DNA of 32,276 nt, from assembly GCA_017539215.1 (NCBI GenBank), contig JAFYHI010000060.1, positions 1 through 32,276 on the forward strand, written 5' to 3'. The position numbers and the translations under genes were made by a program. The DNA is from Clostridia bacterium. GTDB taxonomy: Bacteria > Bacillota > Clostridia > Christensenellales > CAG-138. Shown piece after piece: positions 7,476-15,871 of this stretch; position 1 is the stretch's first letter; every line of letters begins with the position of its first letter. Below the pieces are notes generated by a model that saw nothing but the letters and a program-made list of their open reading frames with translations, did not search any database and had not been told where the DNA came from.

Positions 7476-8501
7476 TCACATAAACAGCATCAGCGCGGCA
7501 AGGCACGCGATCGCCGTTACGATCATGTACCCGGAGACCACCTTGGTCTCGGGATATCCCTTCAGCTCGAAGTGATGGTGAAGGGGAGCCATTTTGAATA
7601 TCCTCTTGCCGTGGCGCAGCTTGAATGAGCCTACCTGCAGCACCACGCTCACCGCCGAGGCCACTATGCAGCAGCCCATCAGCAGGAACAGTATGAAGTG
7701 GCGCGAATACAGCACCATTGCGCTTATCGCGCCGCCCAGCGCCATGGAGCCCGTGTCGCCCATGAACACCTTGGCGGGGTAACTGTTTTTTGAAAGGAAC
7801 CCCAGGCAGCCGCCCGCTACCGCAAAGCAGAACACGGCCATATCGGTCATACCGTCGGCTTCGGCGGTCATGATGGGGGCTTCGGCAAAGGCGGAGGCAA
7901 ACGCGCGCCCGAGATACAGGAATATCACGCCCATTGCAAGGGAGTAGATCAGCGTAACGCCGGAGGCAAGCCCGTCAAGCCCGTCGGTGAGGTTTACGGA
8001 GTTGACTATCGCAATAACGGTGAACATAACGAGCGGTATGTAGAAATACCCCAGATCGACCTTTACGCGGCCAGTCGCAAACCATATTTCGGAGCCGATG
8101 TATTTGTAGGCAAACACCGCGACCACCGCCGAAAGCAGCAGCTGGGCGATTATCTTCTGGTAGGCGCGCAGGCCGAGGTTGCGCCTGTGCTTGGCCTTGA
8201 TAAAGTCGTCAAGGAAGCCGACAAGCCCGAACCCGACCGTCATTATAAGCGCGGGCACGGTGAACCACAGCGCGATGTCCCATTTTGAAAACGCCAGCGA
8301 CGCCGCGATAATGCCTATCACAAACATTATGCCGCCCATGGAGGGGGTGCCTTCCTTGGCGGAATGCGCGTGAGGGCCCTCCTCACGCTCCACCTGGCCG
8401 TACTTTAAGCGGCGCAGCATGGGTATGAAGAAGGGGGCTATCGCCATAACTATGGCGGCGGCTGAGATAAACGCCAAAATCGTGCGGGTTACGTCCTGCA
8501 T
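7476..8501 (-). CDS. mraY: Phospho-N-acetylmuramoyl-pentapeptide transferase (MraY)
   Basis: Integral membrane enzyme that transfers phospho-MurNAc-pentapeptide to undecaprenyl phosphate, making lipid I. The 341-residue protein shows all family motifs: EGTPSMGGIMF near residue 50, the catalytic Asp pair in GFLDDFIK, NSVNLTDGLDGLA, FMGDTGSMALGG and the PLHHHFELKG loop. About ten membrane segments are present. The start has GGAGG upstream. It follows murE by 36 bases; murF, which commonly sits between murE and mraY, is missing. Confidence 0.98.
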   Translation of the reverse strand: MQDVTRTILAFISAAAIVMAIAPFFIPMLRRLKYGQVEREEGPHAHSAKEGTPSMGGIMFVIGIIAASLAFSKWDIALWFTVPALIMTVGFGLVGFLDDFIKAKHRRNLGLRAYQKIIAQLLLSAVVAVFAYKYIGSEIWFATGRVKVDLGYFYIPLVMFTVIAIVNSVNLTDGLDGLASGVTLIYSLAMGVIFLYLGRAFASAFAEAPIMTAEADGMTDMAVFCFAVAGGCLGFLSKNSYPAKVFMGDTGSMALGGAISAMVLYSRHFILFLLMGCCIVASAVSVVLQVGSFKLRHGKRIFKMAPLHHHFELKGYPETKVVSGYMIVTAIACLAALMLFM

Positions 8502-8537
8502 CCTGTGTTCCTCCGTCGGCGGCGCGGGGCCGCTTCT

Positions 8538-9983
8538 TTATGCCTTGCGAAGCTCGTTCAAAAGCTCGGCAACTACGACTTTTTCATCAAACGGGTACTT
8601 GACCCCGTTGATCTCCTGATACGTTTCGTGGCCCTTGCCTGCAAGCACCACAACGTCGTTTTCGCCCGCGTGCGTCAGCGCGTAGCGTATCGCCTCACGG
8701 CGGTTTTCTATCACCTTGTACTCAACGGCGGTCTTGTTCACGCCCTCAAGCACGCTCTTTATAATGCTCATCGGGTCCTCCGTGCGGGGGTTATCCGACG
8801 TGACCACGCAAAAGTCCGAGTACCGCCCGGCGGCTTCGCCCATTATGGGGCGCTTGGCGTGGTCGCGGTCGCCGCCGCAGCCGAACACCGAAATGATCCT
8901 GCCCTTTGCAAACCCGCGCACAGAGGTCAAAAGGTTTATAAGCCCGTCGGGGGTGTGGGCAAAGTCCAGTATCACGGTAAAGGGGAACCCGTCGGAGGGC
9001 AGCGCCTCCATGCGGCCCGTCACGCCGGAAACCGCGGCAAGCCCCTCGGCTATCTTCTCCAGCGGGAAGCCGAGCCTTAAACAGATCCCCGCCGCCAGCA
9101 TCGCGTTGAACACGTTGAAAAGCCCGGGTATGGGCACGGTAATGTGACATGAGCCTGCGGGGGAGGTCATATCGAACTCCACGTTGCGGTCGCAGATCTC
9201 TATCCCGTTCGCGTAAATGTCGGCGGGCTCGCGCACGGCGTAAGTCATGCGGGGTATGTCCAGCCCCTCCAAAAGCTTTTCGCTGTGCGGATCGTCGGCG
9301 TTGACCACGGCAAACGCGCTGCGCTCAAACAGCTTTTTCTTGGCGGCAAGGTAGTTTTCAAAGGTCTTGTGGTAGTCCAGATGATCCTGCGTGAGGTTCG
9401 TAAAGCCGCCCACCTCGAATTCAAGCCCGTAAACGCGCTCCTGATCCAGCGAATGCGAGCTGACCTCCATTATCACAAGGTCCACGCCCTCGTCGGCCAT
9501 CATTCGCAGTATCTCCTGCAGCTCGGTGGATTCCGGCGTGGTGCGCTGGGTGGAAATGACCCGGTCGCCTATTATGTTGCGTATCGTGCCTATAAGCCCC
9601 ACCTTAAGCCCGCATTTTTCGGCTACGGACTTTATCATATAGGTGGTGGTGGTTTTGCCGTTGGTGCCGGTGACGCCGATTATCCTCAGCCCCCTTGCGG
9701 GGTACCCGTAAAGCTTTTGGGCAAGCACCGCCATAGCGCGGCGGGAGTTTTCGGCTATGACCTGAGGCACGAGCAGGGGAAGCTCGCGCTCCACAATGAG
9801 CGCGGCCGCGCCGTTTTTAACGGCGCTTTCGGCAAAGACATGCCCGTCCATAAACGTGCCCACCACGCAGGCGAACAGCTCTCCGGGCTTTACCCTGCGC
9901 GAATCATACTCTATCCTGCTGATATCGGCGTCGCCGCCTGTCAGCCTCATGTCGGTTCCTTCGATCAGTTTTGAAAGAAGCAT
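8538..9983 (-). CDS. murE: UDP-MurNAc-L-Ala-D-Glu--meso-diaminopimelate ligase (MurE)
   Basis: Cytoplasmic Mur ligase adding the third residue of the stem peptide. It has the P-loop VTGTNGKTTTT near 105-114, MEVSSHSLDQERV, FTNLTQDHLDYHK, DFAHTPDGL and FGCGGDRDHAKR. The sequence DNPRTEDP near residue 400 is the DNPR-type motif that selects meso-diaminopimelate, whereas lysine enzymes differ there. The ATG at 9981-9983 is chosen because GGAAAGGA lies 7 bases upstream; an in-frame TTG two codons earlier is too close to that site. Length 481 is typical. It follows the PBP gene by 16 bases. Confidence 0.96.
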   Translation of the reverse strand: MLLSKLIEGTDMRLTGGDADISRIEYDSRRVKPGELFACVVGTFMDGHVFAESAVKNGAAALIVERELPLLVPQVIAENSRRAMAVLAQKLYGYPARGLRIIGVTGTNGKTTTTYMIKSVAEKCGLKVGLIGTIRNIIGDRVISTQRTTPESTELQEILRMMADEGVDLVIMEVSSHSLDQERVYGLEFEVGGFTNLTQDHLDYHKTFENYLAAKKKLFERSAFAVVNADDPHSEKLLEGLDIPRMTYAVREPADIYANGIEICDRNVEFDMTSPAGSCHITVPIPGLFNVFNAMLAAGICLRLGFPLEKIAEGLAAVSGVTGRMEALPSDGFPFTVILDFAHTPDGLINLLTSVRGFAKGRIISVFGCGGDRDHAKRPIMGEAAGRYSDFCVVTSDNPRTEDPMSIIKSVLEGVNKTAVEYKVIENRREAIRYALTHAGENDVVVLAGKGHETYQEINGVKYPFDEKVVVAELLNELRKA

Positions 9984-9999
9984 GGTCAAATCCTTTCCG

Positions 10000-12192
10000 T
10001 CAGTCGTCCTCTGTTTTGGGAGGGTCGAGCTTGAAATAAACCTTTATCGCCCTGCCGACCTTTACCACCGTGCCGGGCGAGAATTCCTGCTTATAGACCT
10101 TGCCCGCCGGGTCGTCCGTATCAAACTCGGGCACAAGGCCCATTGCGGTAAGCCCGTCGTAGACCTCCAGCGGGGTCAGTCCCTTAAGGTCGGGCACCTT
10201 GACGTACAGCGTGCGGTCGTCTTCACCGTCCTCAATGTCGCCTATAACTCCGGTGTACAGCAGCACTTCGCTGCCCTGCGGGACCTTTTCGCCCGCGGCG
10301 GGCAACTGAGAAACCACCTTGTCGGCGCTCTGCGCGCTGCACGCAAGACCCGCTTCCTCAAGCGCGGCCTTCGCCTTTGCATAGCTCATGCCGCAAACGT
10401 CCGGCACCTCCACCGTCACGGTGTCCGCCGTGGGGCTTATGCCGCTGTAATGCAGCACGTCCTCAAGCACGCTCTTTACAAAAGGCGCAGCCACGGTGCT
10501 GCCGAATATCTCGCCGACCTTCGGCTCATCCACCAGTATCAGGCAGACGAAGCGCGGGTTCTCCGCGGGGGCAAACCCCACGAACGAGCAGATATAGCTG
10601 CCCTCCTTGACGCGGTGGTATTCGTCGTATTTCTGCGCGGTGCCGGTCTTGCCGCCCACGCTGTAACCCTCTATCTTGCAGTTTCGGCCCGTACCGTTGT
10701 CAACAACGCTCTGCAGTATCCCGCGCACTATGCGGCTGGTCTGCTCGCTTATCACGCGGCGCACGGGGGCTTTGTCGGCCTCGTAAACGGTGTTGCCCTG
10801 CGGGTCAACCATTTTTTCGATCAAATACGGGGCGTAAAGCTCGCCGCCGTTTACCGCGGCGCTGACCGCCGTGCAAAGCTGCAGCGGCGTCACCGCAATG
10901 CTCTGACCGAAGCCTATTCTTGCCAGGTCGTTGTCAGTTACGTATTTCTGGCCCATCATTATGCCCGACGCCTCGCCCATAAAGTCGGAGCCGACCGTGC
11001 GCCCCAGGCCGAAGGCGTACAGGTAATCGTACAGCTTTTCCTTGCCCATGCCCAGCGCCATCTGCATAAAAGCGCAGTTGCAGCTGTTTTCGGCGGCCTT
11101 TATAATGTCCTCGGAGCCGTGCCCGGCGCGGCGCCAGCAATGCACGGTCTCGCCGTTGACGTTGTAGCTGCCGGAGCAGTAATAGCTCGACTGCAGGTCG
11201 GCCTCGCCGGAGTCGAGCGCGGCGGCAAGGGTGAGTATCTTCATGGTGGAGCCGGGCTCATACACGTCCGTCACAAGGCGGTTGCGCATGAGGTCGGCAA
11301 AATTCTCGTCGTTGCGGGGCAGATCGTTCAGGTTTGCCGAGGGCATGGTCGCCATGGCAAGCACGGCGCCCGTGCGGCAGTCCATCAGTATGCCCTGTGC
11401 GTTTTTGGCGGAGTTTACCTCCACGGCTTCGGCAAGCGCCTTTTCAAGGTAGCGCTGATCCACGCTGTTTATGGTGGTGACAAGGTCAAGCCCGTCGACG
11501 GGCTCCGTAACGGAGCTTGAGCCGTAGGGCAGGGGATTGCCCCTGCTGTCGGTCTCTATGTGCTGAGCGCCCTCCGTGCCCGAAAGCTCGGTGTTGAACA
11601 TCCTTTCAAGCCCGTCAAGGCCGCGGCTGTCTATGTCCGTATAGCCCATTACCTGCGAAAGCAGACTGCCCATGGGGTAATAGCGCTGCGTGTCAAGGGA
11701 TATGCTGACGCCGCTGCCCAGCTTCAAAGCCTCGACCGCCTCCTTGGTGGGGGCGTCTATCTGGCGCTTTACAAGCCGTTCCCAGCGCGTCTGGTTTTTT
11801 GCGTCGGCGAGGGTCTGCTCATAGTCCACGTTCAGCAGCCGCGAAAGCTCCGACGCTATCCTTTCCGCGTCGTTTTCGTCTATCTGCTTGGGCAGAAGCA
11901 CCACCTTGTACACGGTGCCGTTGGTTGCAAGTATGCTGCCGTTGGCGTCCAGGATCTCGCCTCTGGCGGCGGGGAGCTTCACTTCACGGGTCCACTGGTC
12001 CATCGCCTGACGCTGAACTTTTGACGCTGACAACACCTGCAAATAAAACAAGAATCCGGTGAGCACAACGAATAACACGGCGTACCACCAGAATGTAAAA
12101 AGGATTCGCTGCTTGAGCGTATGCTTTGGCTTTGATTCGGTTTTGGCAAGCTTCAGGCGCCGCCTGTGCTTTCCGGTTTGTGCGGTCTCCAC
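10000..12192 (-). CDS. Class B penicillin-binding protein with two PASTA domains (FtsI/SpoVD type)
   Basis: Transpeptidase that cross-links septal or spore peptidoglycan alongside the SEDS protein. Of 730 residues, 30-52 are the membrane anchor, about 60-230 the dimerisation domain and 260-580 the transpeptidase. Active-site motifs are S315-T-M-K (in EPGSTMK), S370-C-N and K515-T-G (in GGKTGTAQ). Two PASTA domains follow at about 592-650 and 662-725, with a short acidic end. PASTA domains point to SpoVD or the Firmicutes division PBP rather than plain FtsI. The start is GTG at 12190-12192, with GGAGGTG 7 bases upstream. It lies 30 bases after ftsL. Confidence 0.95.
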   Translation of the reverse strand: METAQTGKHRRRLKLAKTESKPKHTLKQRILFTFWWYAVLFVVLTGFLFYLQVLSASKVQRQAMDQWTREVKLPAARGEILDANGSILATNGTVYKVVLLPKQIDENDAERIASELSRLLNVDYEQTLADAKNQTRWERLVKRQIDAPTKEAVEALKLGSGVSISLDTQRYYPMGSLLSQVMGYTDIDSRGLDGLERMFNTELSGTEGAQHIETDSRGNPLPYGSSSVTEPVDGLDLVTTINSVDQRYLEKALAEAVEVNSAKNAQGILMDCRTGAVLAMATMPSANLNDLPRNDENFADLMRNRLVTDVYEPGSTMKILTLAAALDSGEADLQSSYYCSGSYNVNGETVHCWRRAGHGSEDIIKAAENSCNCAFMQMALGMGKEKLYDYLYAFGLGRTVGSDFMGEASGIMMGQKYVTDNDLARIGFGQSIAVTPLQLCTAVSAAVNGGELYAPYLIEKMVDPQGNTVYEADKAPVRRVISEQTSRIVRGILQSVVDNGTGRNCKIEGYSVGGKTGTAQKYDEYHRVKEGSYICSFVGFAPAENPRFVCLILVDEPKVGEIFGSTVAAPFVKSVLEDVLHYSGISPTADTVTVEVPDVCGMSYAKAKAALEEAGLACSAQSADKVVSQLPAAGEKVPQGSEVLLYTGVIGDIEDGEDDRTLYVKVPDLKGLTPLEVYDGLTAMGLVPEFDTDDPAGKVYKQEFSPGTVVKVGRAIKVYFKLDPPKTEDD

Positions 12193-12222
12193 TGACTACA
12201 CCTCCGCTGCTTTATGAGAGGC

Positions 12223-12687
12223 TCAGTTCCCGTTACCTCCCCTTACGGGATAACTCATACCCGCATCCGCCGCCGCTCTCTGGGCGGCCTCGGTATCTAT
12301 CGATTCAAGGTAGGTGCGCTCGGCGCTTTTGACGTCGATCTGCATCCGGCTCACGCTCTCGTTAAGGTCGTTTATCTGCTTCTGCACCGCCGAAATATTA
12401 TTGTAACCCGAAACGGTAACGATGAGCGCCGCCGCCGCAACGAACACGCAGGCTATCGCTGCGGCTTTTGCAAACACCTTGCGCTCGCGCAGCAGGTCAA
12501 GAAGGGTGCGCCTCTTATCGGCGGGAGCCGCCGGCACCAACACGGGGCGGCGCGGCGCGGCCGTTTCGGGTTCCGCCACGCGGGTGTACGGAAGAGCCTC
12601 GCTCTTAATGGCAAGGTTTCCGCGGCTGGGGGAATAGACCCTTATATCTTCAAGCCGCTTCCGTTTGTTGGTCTCAGGCATACTCAT
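12223..12687 (-). CDS. ftsL: FtsL-like bitopic division protein
   Basis: The 154-residue protein has a basic, Pro-rich cytoplasmic N-terminus of about 72 residues, one membrane segment at about 73-94 (AAAIACVFVAAAALIVTVSG) and a short predicted coiled coil (about 98-140). That architecture, and the position between rsmH and the class B PBP, is that of FtsL, which joins FtsB/DivIC and FtsQ/DivIB to activate septal synthesis. Sequence conservation in this family is low, so the call is mainly by position and topology. The first of two close ATG codons has AGAGG upstream. Confidence 0.8.
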   Translation of the reverse strand: MSMPETNKRKRLEDIRVYSPSRGNLAIKSEALPYTRVAEPETAAPRRPVLVPAAPADKRRTLLDLLRERKVFAKAAAIACVFVAAAALIVTVSGYNNISAVQKQINDLNESVSRMQIDVKSAERTYLESIDTEAAQRAAADAGMSYPVRGGNGN

Positions 12688-12708
12688 CTTATTCGTCCTC
12701 TCGGTGCT

Positions 12709-13668
12709 TTATGAAAACTCGTTTTCGGTCCTTCGTATTGCCCTGAGCTTTGCGCTGCGCGAACGCGGGTTGCGCTCAAGCTCGTCTTTGCCCGCCGTCA
12801 GGGGCTTTCCCGTCAAGATCTCCGCCATGGGCTTCCTGCCGCAGGTGCATATCGGCGCCGAGGGCGGACAGGTGCAGGGGTTTTTAAGCTCACGAAACAG
12901 GTTCTTGACTATCCTGTCCTCGAGCGAATGGAACGTTATCACGCACAGCACCCCGCCCGGGTTCAAAAGCGATGCGGCGCTGCGTACCGCAGCTTCAAGC
13001 CCGTCAAGCTCGGAGTTGACCTCTATGCGTATCGCCTGAAACGTGCGCCTTGCGGGGTGGGGCCCCTCGCGCCTTGCGGCGGCGGGTATCGCGGCCTTTA
13101 TCACAGCGGCAAGCTCCGTAGTTGTTTTTATGGGAGCTTTTTTGCGTTCGTCCGCTATCGCGCCGGCTACCCGCCATGCAAAGCGTTCCTCGCCGTAATC
13201 GCGTATTATCTCAAACAAGCGGCGCTGCTCATACCCGTTTACCACGTCGTAAGCGGTAAGCGGCGCGCCCCTGTCCATGCGCATGTCAAGCGGCGCTTCT
13301 TCGCCATAGCTGAACCCGCGCGTGCCGTCGTCAAGCTGATGCGAGCTTACGCCCAGGTCAAGCAGTATCCCGTCCGCGCCCGCGGCCCCGTATTCCGCAA
13401 GGGGCAGCAGCGCCTTCATATCAAAGAAATTGCCGTGTATCGCGTGAAAGTTCGGGAACCTTTCAAGCCTTTTGCACGCGGCCCGTATCGCCTCTTCGTC
13501 GCGGTCTATGCCAAAATGCACGGAGCTTTGCGGCAGCCTTTCAAGTATCCCCTCGCTGTGGCCTCCGCCGCCCAGAGTGCCGTCTACCGTCACCCGGCAC
13601 CGCTCGGGGGTCAAAAGCTCCAGCACCTCCTCAAGCATTATCGGGGTGTGATAGGAGCTTTCGGTCAT
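12709..13668 (-). CDS. rsmH: 16S rRNA (cytosine1402-N4)-methyltransferase RsmH (MraW)
   Basis: SAM-dependent methyltransferase acting on C1402 of 16S rRNA. It begins HTPIMLEEVLELL, followed by the SAM-binding DGTLGGGGHSEGIL near residue 30, GILLDLGVSSHQLD, RGFSYGEEAPLDMRMD, ARRTFQAIRIEVNSEL and ITFHSLEDRIVK. A Cys-rich stretch (CTCPPSAPICTCGRKP) near the C-terminus is typical. Length 319 is normal. Its ATG overlaps the mraZ stop as ATGA, indicating coupled translation. Confidence 0.98.
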   Translation of the reverse strand: MTESSYHTPIMLEEVLELLTPERCRVTVDGTLGGGGHSEGILERLPQSSVHFGIDRDEEAIRAACKRLERFPNFHAIHGNFFDMKALLPLAEYGAAGADGILLDLGVSSHQLDDGTRGFSYGEEAPLDMRMDRGAPLTAYDVVNGYEQRRLFEIIRDYGEERFAWRVAGAIADERKKAPIKTTTELAAVIKAAIPAAARREGPHPARRTFQAIRIEVNSELDGLEAAVRSAASLLNPGGVLCVITFHSLEDRIVKNLFRELKNPCTCPPSAPICTCGRKPMAEILTGKPLTAGKDELERNPRSRSAKLRAIRRTENEFS

Positions 13669-14132
13669 TTCAGATTCCTGACCTCCTCCGCATTGCGGGA
13701 GAGGGCCTCCTCCAACTCGCGCTCGTCATAAGCGCGGTTGTTGCGCTCAAGCGCCTCGGGCTCCCATATTTCAAAGACGGGGTTGTTCGATTTGATGTTT
13801 GCGGTAAGCACCGCGCTGCCCGTAATGCCGGCATAGCGCAGGTTGTCCGCATCCACCGTCATTCGGCGCTTCTGGTCAAACTTGCACCCGCAGGCGTACT
13901 GCAGTATGTGGCGCGAAACGTCGGCATAACGCTTGTCAGTGGGAGGGTTGTGCGCAAAATCGTCTATCATGGCGTCGTACGCCTTTACCGTCAGCGCGGT
14001 CAAAAACCGTTCGCCGGAGGCGGACCTATCGCGTATTACAACGACGCTCTCGCCGAGGTCGGCCTGCCACGCGGAAGGCACTATCAGCCTGCCCTGCGCG
14101 TCGACCGTTACCGTACTGCGTCCTACGATCAT
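13665..14132 (-). CDS. mraZ: Transcriptional regulator MraZ
   Basis: AbrB-like (SpoVT-AbrB fold) DNA-binding protein that forms rings and autoregulates the dcw operon. The 155-residue protein has a first repeat VDAQGRLIVPSAW near residue 10, close to the DxxGRxxxP consensus. The second repeat (FDQKRRMTVDADNLRYAG) is degenerate. The start at 14130-14132 is supported by GGGAGG upstream; a longer upstream reading would cross the promoter. First gene of the cluster, overlapping rsmH by 4 bases. Candidate operator repeats lie upstream at 14229-14289. Confidence 0.93.
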   Translation of the reverse strand: MIVGRSTVTVDAQGRLIVPSAWQADLGESVVVIRDRSASGERFLTALTVKAYDAMIDDFAHNPPTDKRYADVSRHILQYACGCKFDQKRRMTVDADNLRYAGITGSAVLTANIKSNNPVFEIWEPEALERNNRAYDERELEEALSRNAEEVRNLK

Positions 14133-14202
14133 ATCGCACCTCCCAAAGAATACTCTTACGTTTTGCACCCGATATATGGGGGCAGTTTTATAAGGTAGAA
14201 CA

Positions 14203-14231
14203 ATTATACAACGGGCAAAGCCTGATGTCAA
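14203..14231 (-). promoter_or_regulatory. Consensus sigma-A promoter for the dcw cluster
   Basis: On the minus strand, TTGACA (14226-14231) and TATAAT (14203-14208) are both perfect and 17 bases apart. The -10 lies about 70 bases upstream of the mraZ start. The -35 overlaps the proximal copy of the direct repeat. Confidence 0.9.
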
Positions 14232-14289
14232 CCCTTTTTGTACCTATTTCGGGATTTTTTTAGTAAAATTAACCCTAAACGGACCTATT
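14229..14289 (-). promoter_or_regulatory. Candidate MraZ operator: pair of 20-bp direct repeats
   Basis: On the minus strand, two copies of AATAGGTNCNNNNAGGGTT lie at 14270-14289 and 14229-14248, 41 bp apart (about four helical turns). Inside each, TAGG-like and AGGG-like blocks recur about 10 bp apart, like the direct TGGG repeats bound by MraZ in E. coli. The proximal copy covers the -35 box, so binding should repress. This is inference from position and spacing. Confidence 0.55.
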
Positions 14290-14295
14290 GGGGGC

Positions 14296-14324
14296 TTGCG
14301 GCCGCTGTCTGCCCGGTTTATAAT
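14296..14324 (+). promoter_or_regulatory. Sigma-A-type promoter for maf
   Basis: TTGCGG (14296-14301) and perfect TATAAT (14319-14324) are 17 bases apart, 29 bases before the maf start. It is divergent from the dcw promoter and 7 bp from the distal operator-like repeat, so the two may share control. Confidence 0.7.
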
Positions 14325-14353
14325 GTTAAGAGAAAATTCATGGAGATACAAAA

Positions 14354-14950
14354 ATGGAACTGATACTTGCCAGCGGCTCCGCCCGCAGGCGCGAACTGAT
14401 GGCCCTCTGCGGGTATGAATTCACCGTGTGCGCCTCCTCCGCAAGCGAGGACGCCCGGGCCGATTCCCCGCGCGCGCTCGTCGAGGCGCTTTCGCTTAAA
14501 AAGGCCGTCTCCGTTTGGGAGTCGCTCCCGTGCCCGCGCAGGAGCGGGGCCGTCGTGATAGGCTCCGACACCGTCGTAACGCTGGACGGCGCGGTCCTGG
14601 GCAAGCCCTTGGACGCCGCGGACGCCGCGCGTATGCTCCGCATGGAAAGCGGGCGCGAAAACGTGGTCGTGACAGGGCTTGCGCTTGTGTATGAGAGCGG
14701 GGGACGCATGGCCTCCCGCGTGCTTTCCGACGCCGCGCGGGTGCGCTTCTCTACCCTTGACGAGGACGAGATATCGGCCTACGTCGCCACGGGCGACCCC
14801 CTGGACAAGGCCGGTGCCTACGGCATACAAGGCCCCTTCGCCAAGCACGTCCGCGGCATTTCGGGCAGCTTCTATACGGTCATGGGCCTGCCGGTGCATC
14901 TTCTGTACAGCGAGCTGAAAAAGCTCGGCATACTGCCGGGCAGGGCCTGA
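14354..14950 (+). CDS. maf: Maf/YhdE-family nucleoside triphosphate pyrophosphatase
   Basis: House-cleaning enzyme that hydrolyses non-canonical or excess dTTP/UTP-type nucleotides to monophosphates. The protein starts MELILASGSARRRELM (the SxRR motif), has the catalytic VIGSDTVV near residue 70 and LGKPLDAADAARML. It ends with GDPLDKAGAYGIQGPFAKHV and the GSFYTVMGLPVHLL block typical of the family. Length 198 is normal. GGAG lies 8 bases upstream of ATG. Maf is often near mreB or dcw genes in Firmicutes; here it diverges from mraZ. Confidence 0.96.
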   Translation: MELILASGSARRRELMALCGYEFTVCASSASEDARADSPRALVEALSLKKAVSVWESLPCPRRSGAVVIGSDTVVTLDGAVLGKPLDAADAARMLRMESGRENVVVTGLALVYESGGRMASRVLSDAARVRFSTLDEDEISAYVATGDPLDKAGAYGIQGPFAKHVRGISGSFYTVMGLPVHLLYSELKKLGILPGRA

Positions 14951-15011
14951 CCCGCCCGCGGCGCTGCGCCCCACGCTTTTTAGCAGACCGTATCCCCGGC
15001 CTGCTTTTTGT

Positions 15012-15155
15012 TTGCTTGCGGCCGGGTCCGCCGCCCATTCCGAAAACGACTGCGGCGCCGCGCTGCTGCTTGCGGCGGGACTGGCGCTGCTCATCTGCTT
15101 TCTGGTCTGCAAAAGGCATATAAACCGCGCCGTCAGGGGCGAGGCCGAAGCTTAA
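15012..15155 (+). CDS. Possible 47-residue single-pass membrane protein
   Basis: The frame from TTG at 15012 to TAA at 15153-15155 encodes a short polar start (HSENDCG), a clear membrane segment GAALLLAAGLALLICFLVC (about 15-33), then a basic stretch KRHINRAVRGEAEA, fitting an N-out/C-in orientation. There is no ATG and no good ribosome site near the TTG, and the frame stays open into the end of maf. The hydrophobic plus basic pattern is the only support. The remainder of the 336-base gap between maf and scpB holds two terminators and nothing else seen. Confidence 0.3.
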   Translation: MLAAGSAAHSENDCGAALLLAAGLALLICFLVCKRHINRAVRGEAEA

Positions 15156-15177
15156 AAAAAACCGCCGCAAAACGGCG
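15154..15177 (-). terminator. Second intrinsic terminator after scpB
   Basis: On the minus strand a CGCCG/CGGCG stem with a 5-base loop (15163-15177) is followed by G and eight T (15154-15161). It backs up the stronger terminator at 15198-15236. Confidence 0.7.
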
Positions 15178-15197
15178 TGCGGAGCGGGCTTGCCCGC

Positions 15198-15236
15198 AAA
15201 AAACCCGGTGCGAAGAAGGGCTCTTCACACCGGGTT
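15198..15236 (-). terminator. Intrinsic terminator of the M50-scpA-scpB operon
   Basis: AACCCGGTG (15202-15210) pairs perfectly with CACCGGGTT (15228-15236). The inner GAAGA/TCTTC arms extend the stem. On the minus strand it runs into six T. It lies 50 bases past the scpB stop. In the plus direction the stem is followed by a looser T-rich stretch, so it might also stop readthrough from maf. Confidence 0.85.
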
Positions 15237-15286
15237 CGTTATTTGCTTTTTTCGCGCCGCGCAAAGCCCGCCCGGGCGTTTGACGG

Positions 15287-15871
15287 TCAGACCTCCATCG
15301 GATCCTCGTCGGTCTCTATCTCGGGCATGGGGGGCAGCTCCTCAAGCGAGTGCAGGCCGAAGCGCCTCAGGAACGCGTCCGTCGTGCCAAAGAGCATGGG
15401 CCGGCCTACCGCGTCCTTTCTGCCAAGCTCGCGTATGAAGCCCTGCTTTAACAGCTGCGATACCGCATACTCGCACCGCACGCCGCGCACGGCCTCTATG
15501 TCGGCCCTCGTCACGGGCTGGCGGTAGGCTATCACCGACAGCGTTTCCATCATGGAATCGGACAGGTTCTTTTCCTGCGGCGGCGCAAGCAGGCGCACCA
15601 GCCAGTCGTTGTATTCGGGCGCCGAAACGAGCTGCACCGTGTCGTCAGTCGTGAAAAGGCGTATGCCCCGCTTTGCCGAGGCAAGCTCCGATTCAAGCTC
15701 GCCCAAAAGCACGTTCAGTTCAAGCGCGTTCATCTGAAAAACGCGCGTCAGCTCCGCCTTGGGCAGGGGTTCGCCCGCAATGAACAGCACGCTTTCAAGC
15801 GCGCCCATCAGCTCTTCCCGTTCAAGATCCGCCGCGCCCGCGGGGAGCGCGTTTTCGTTAGTCGTTTCCAT
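15287..15871 (-). CDS. scpB: Segregation and condensation protein ScpB
   Basis: Winged-helix (kite) subunit of the SMC-ScpAB condensin. The 194-residue protein shows LESVLFIAGEPLPKAELTRVF near the N-terminus, LSVIAYRQPVTRADIEAVRGV (the most conserved block), LLKQGFIRELGRKDAVGRPMLFGTT and FLRRFGLHSLEELP. A short acidic tail follows. Length is normal. It overlaps scpA by 14 bases, as in most Firmicutes. Confidence 0.97.
   Translation of the reverse strand: METTNENALPAGAADLEREELMGALESVLFIAGEPLPKAELTRVFQMNALELNVLLGELESELASAKRGIRLFTTDDTVQLVSAPEYNDWLVRLLAPPQEKNLSDSMMETLSVIAYRQPVTRADIEAVRGVRCEYAVSQLLKQGFIRELGRKDAVGRPMLFGTTDAFLRRFGLHSLEELPPMPEIETDEDPMEV

Noticed and set aside
9796..11520. A 574-codon plus-strand open frame opposite murE and the PBP gene
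   Set aside because: Antisense shadow of two well-supported genes; no motif seen.
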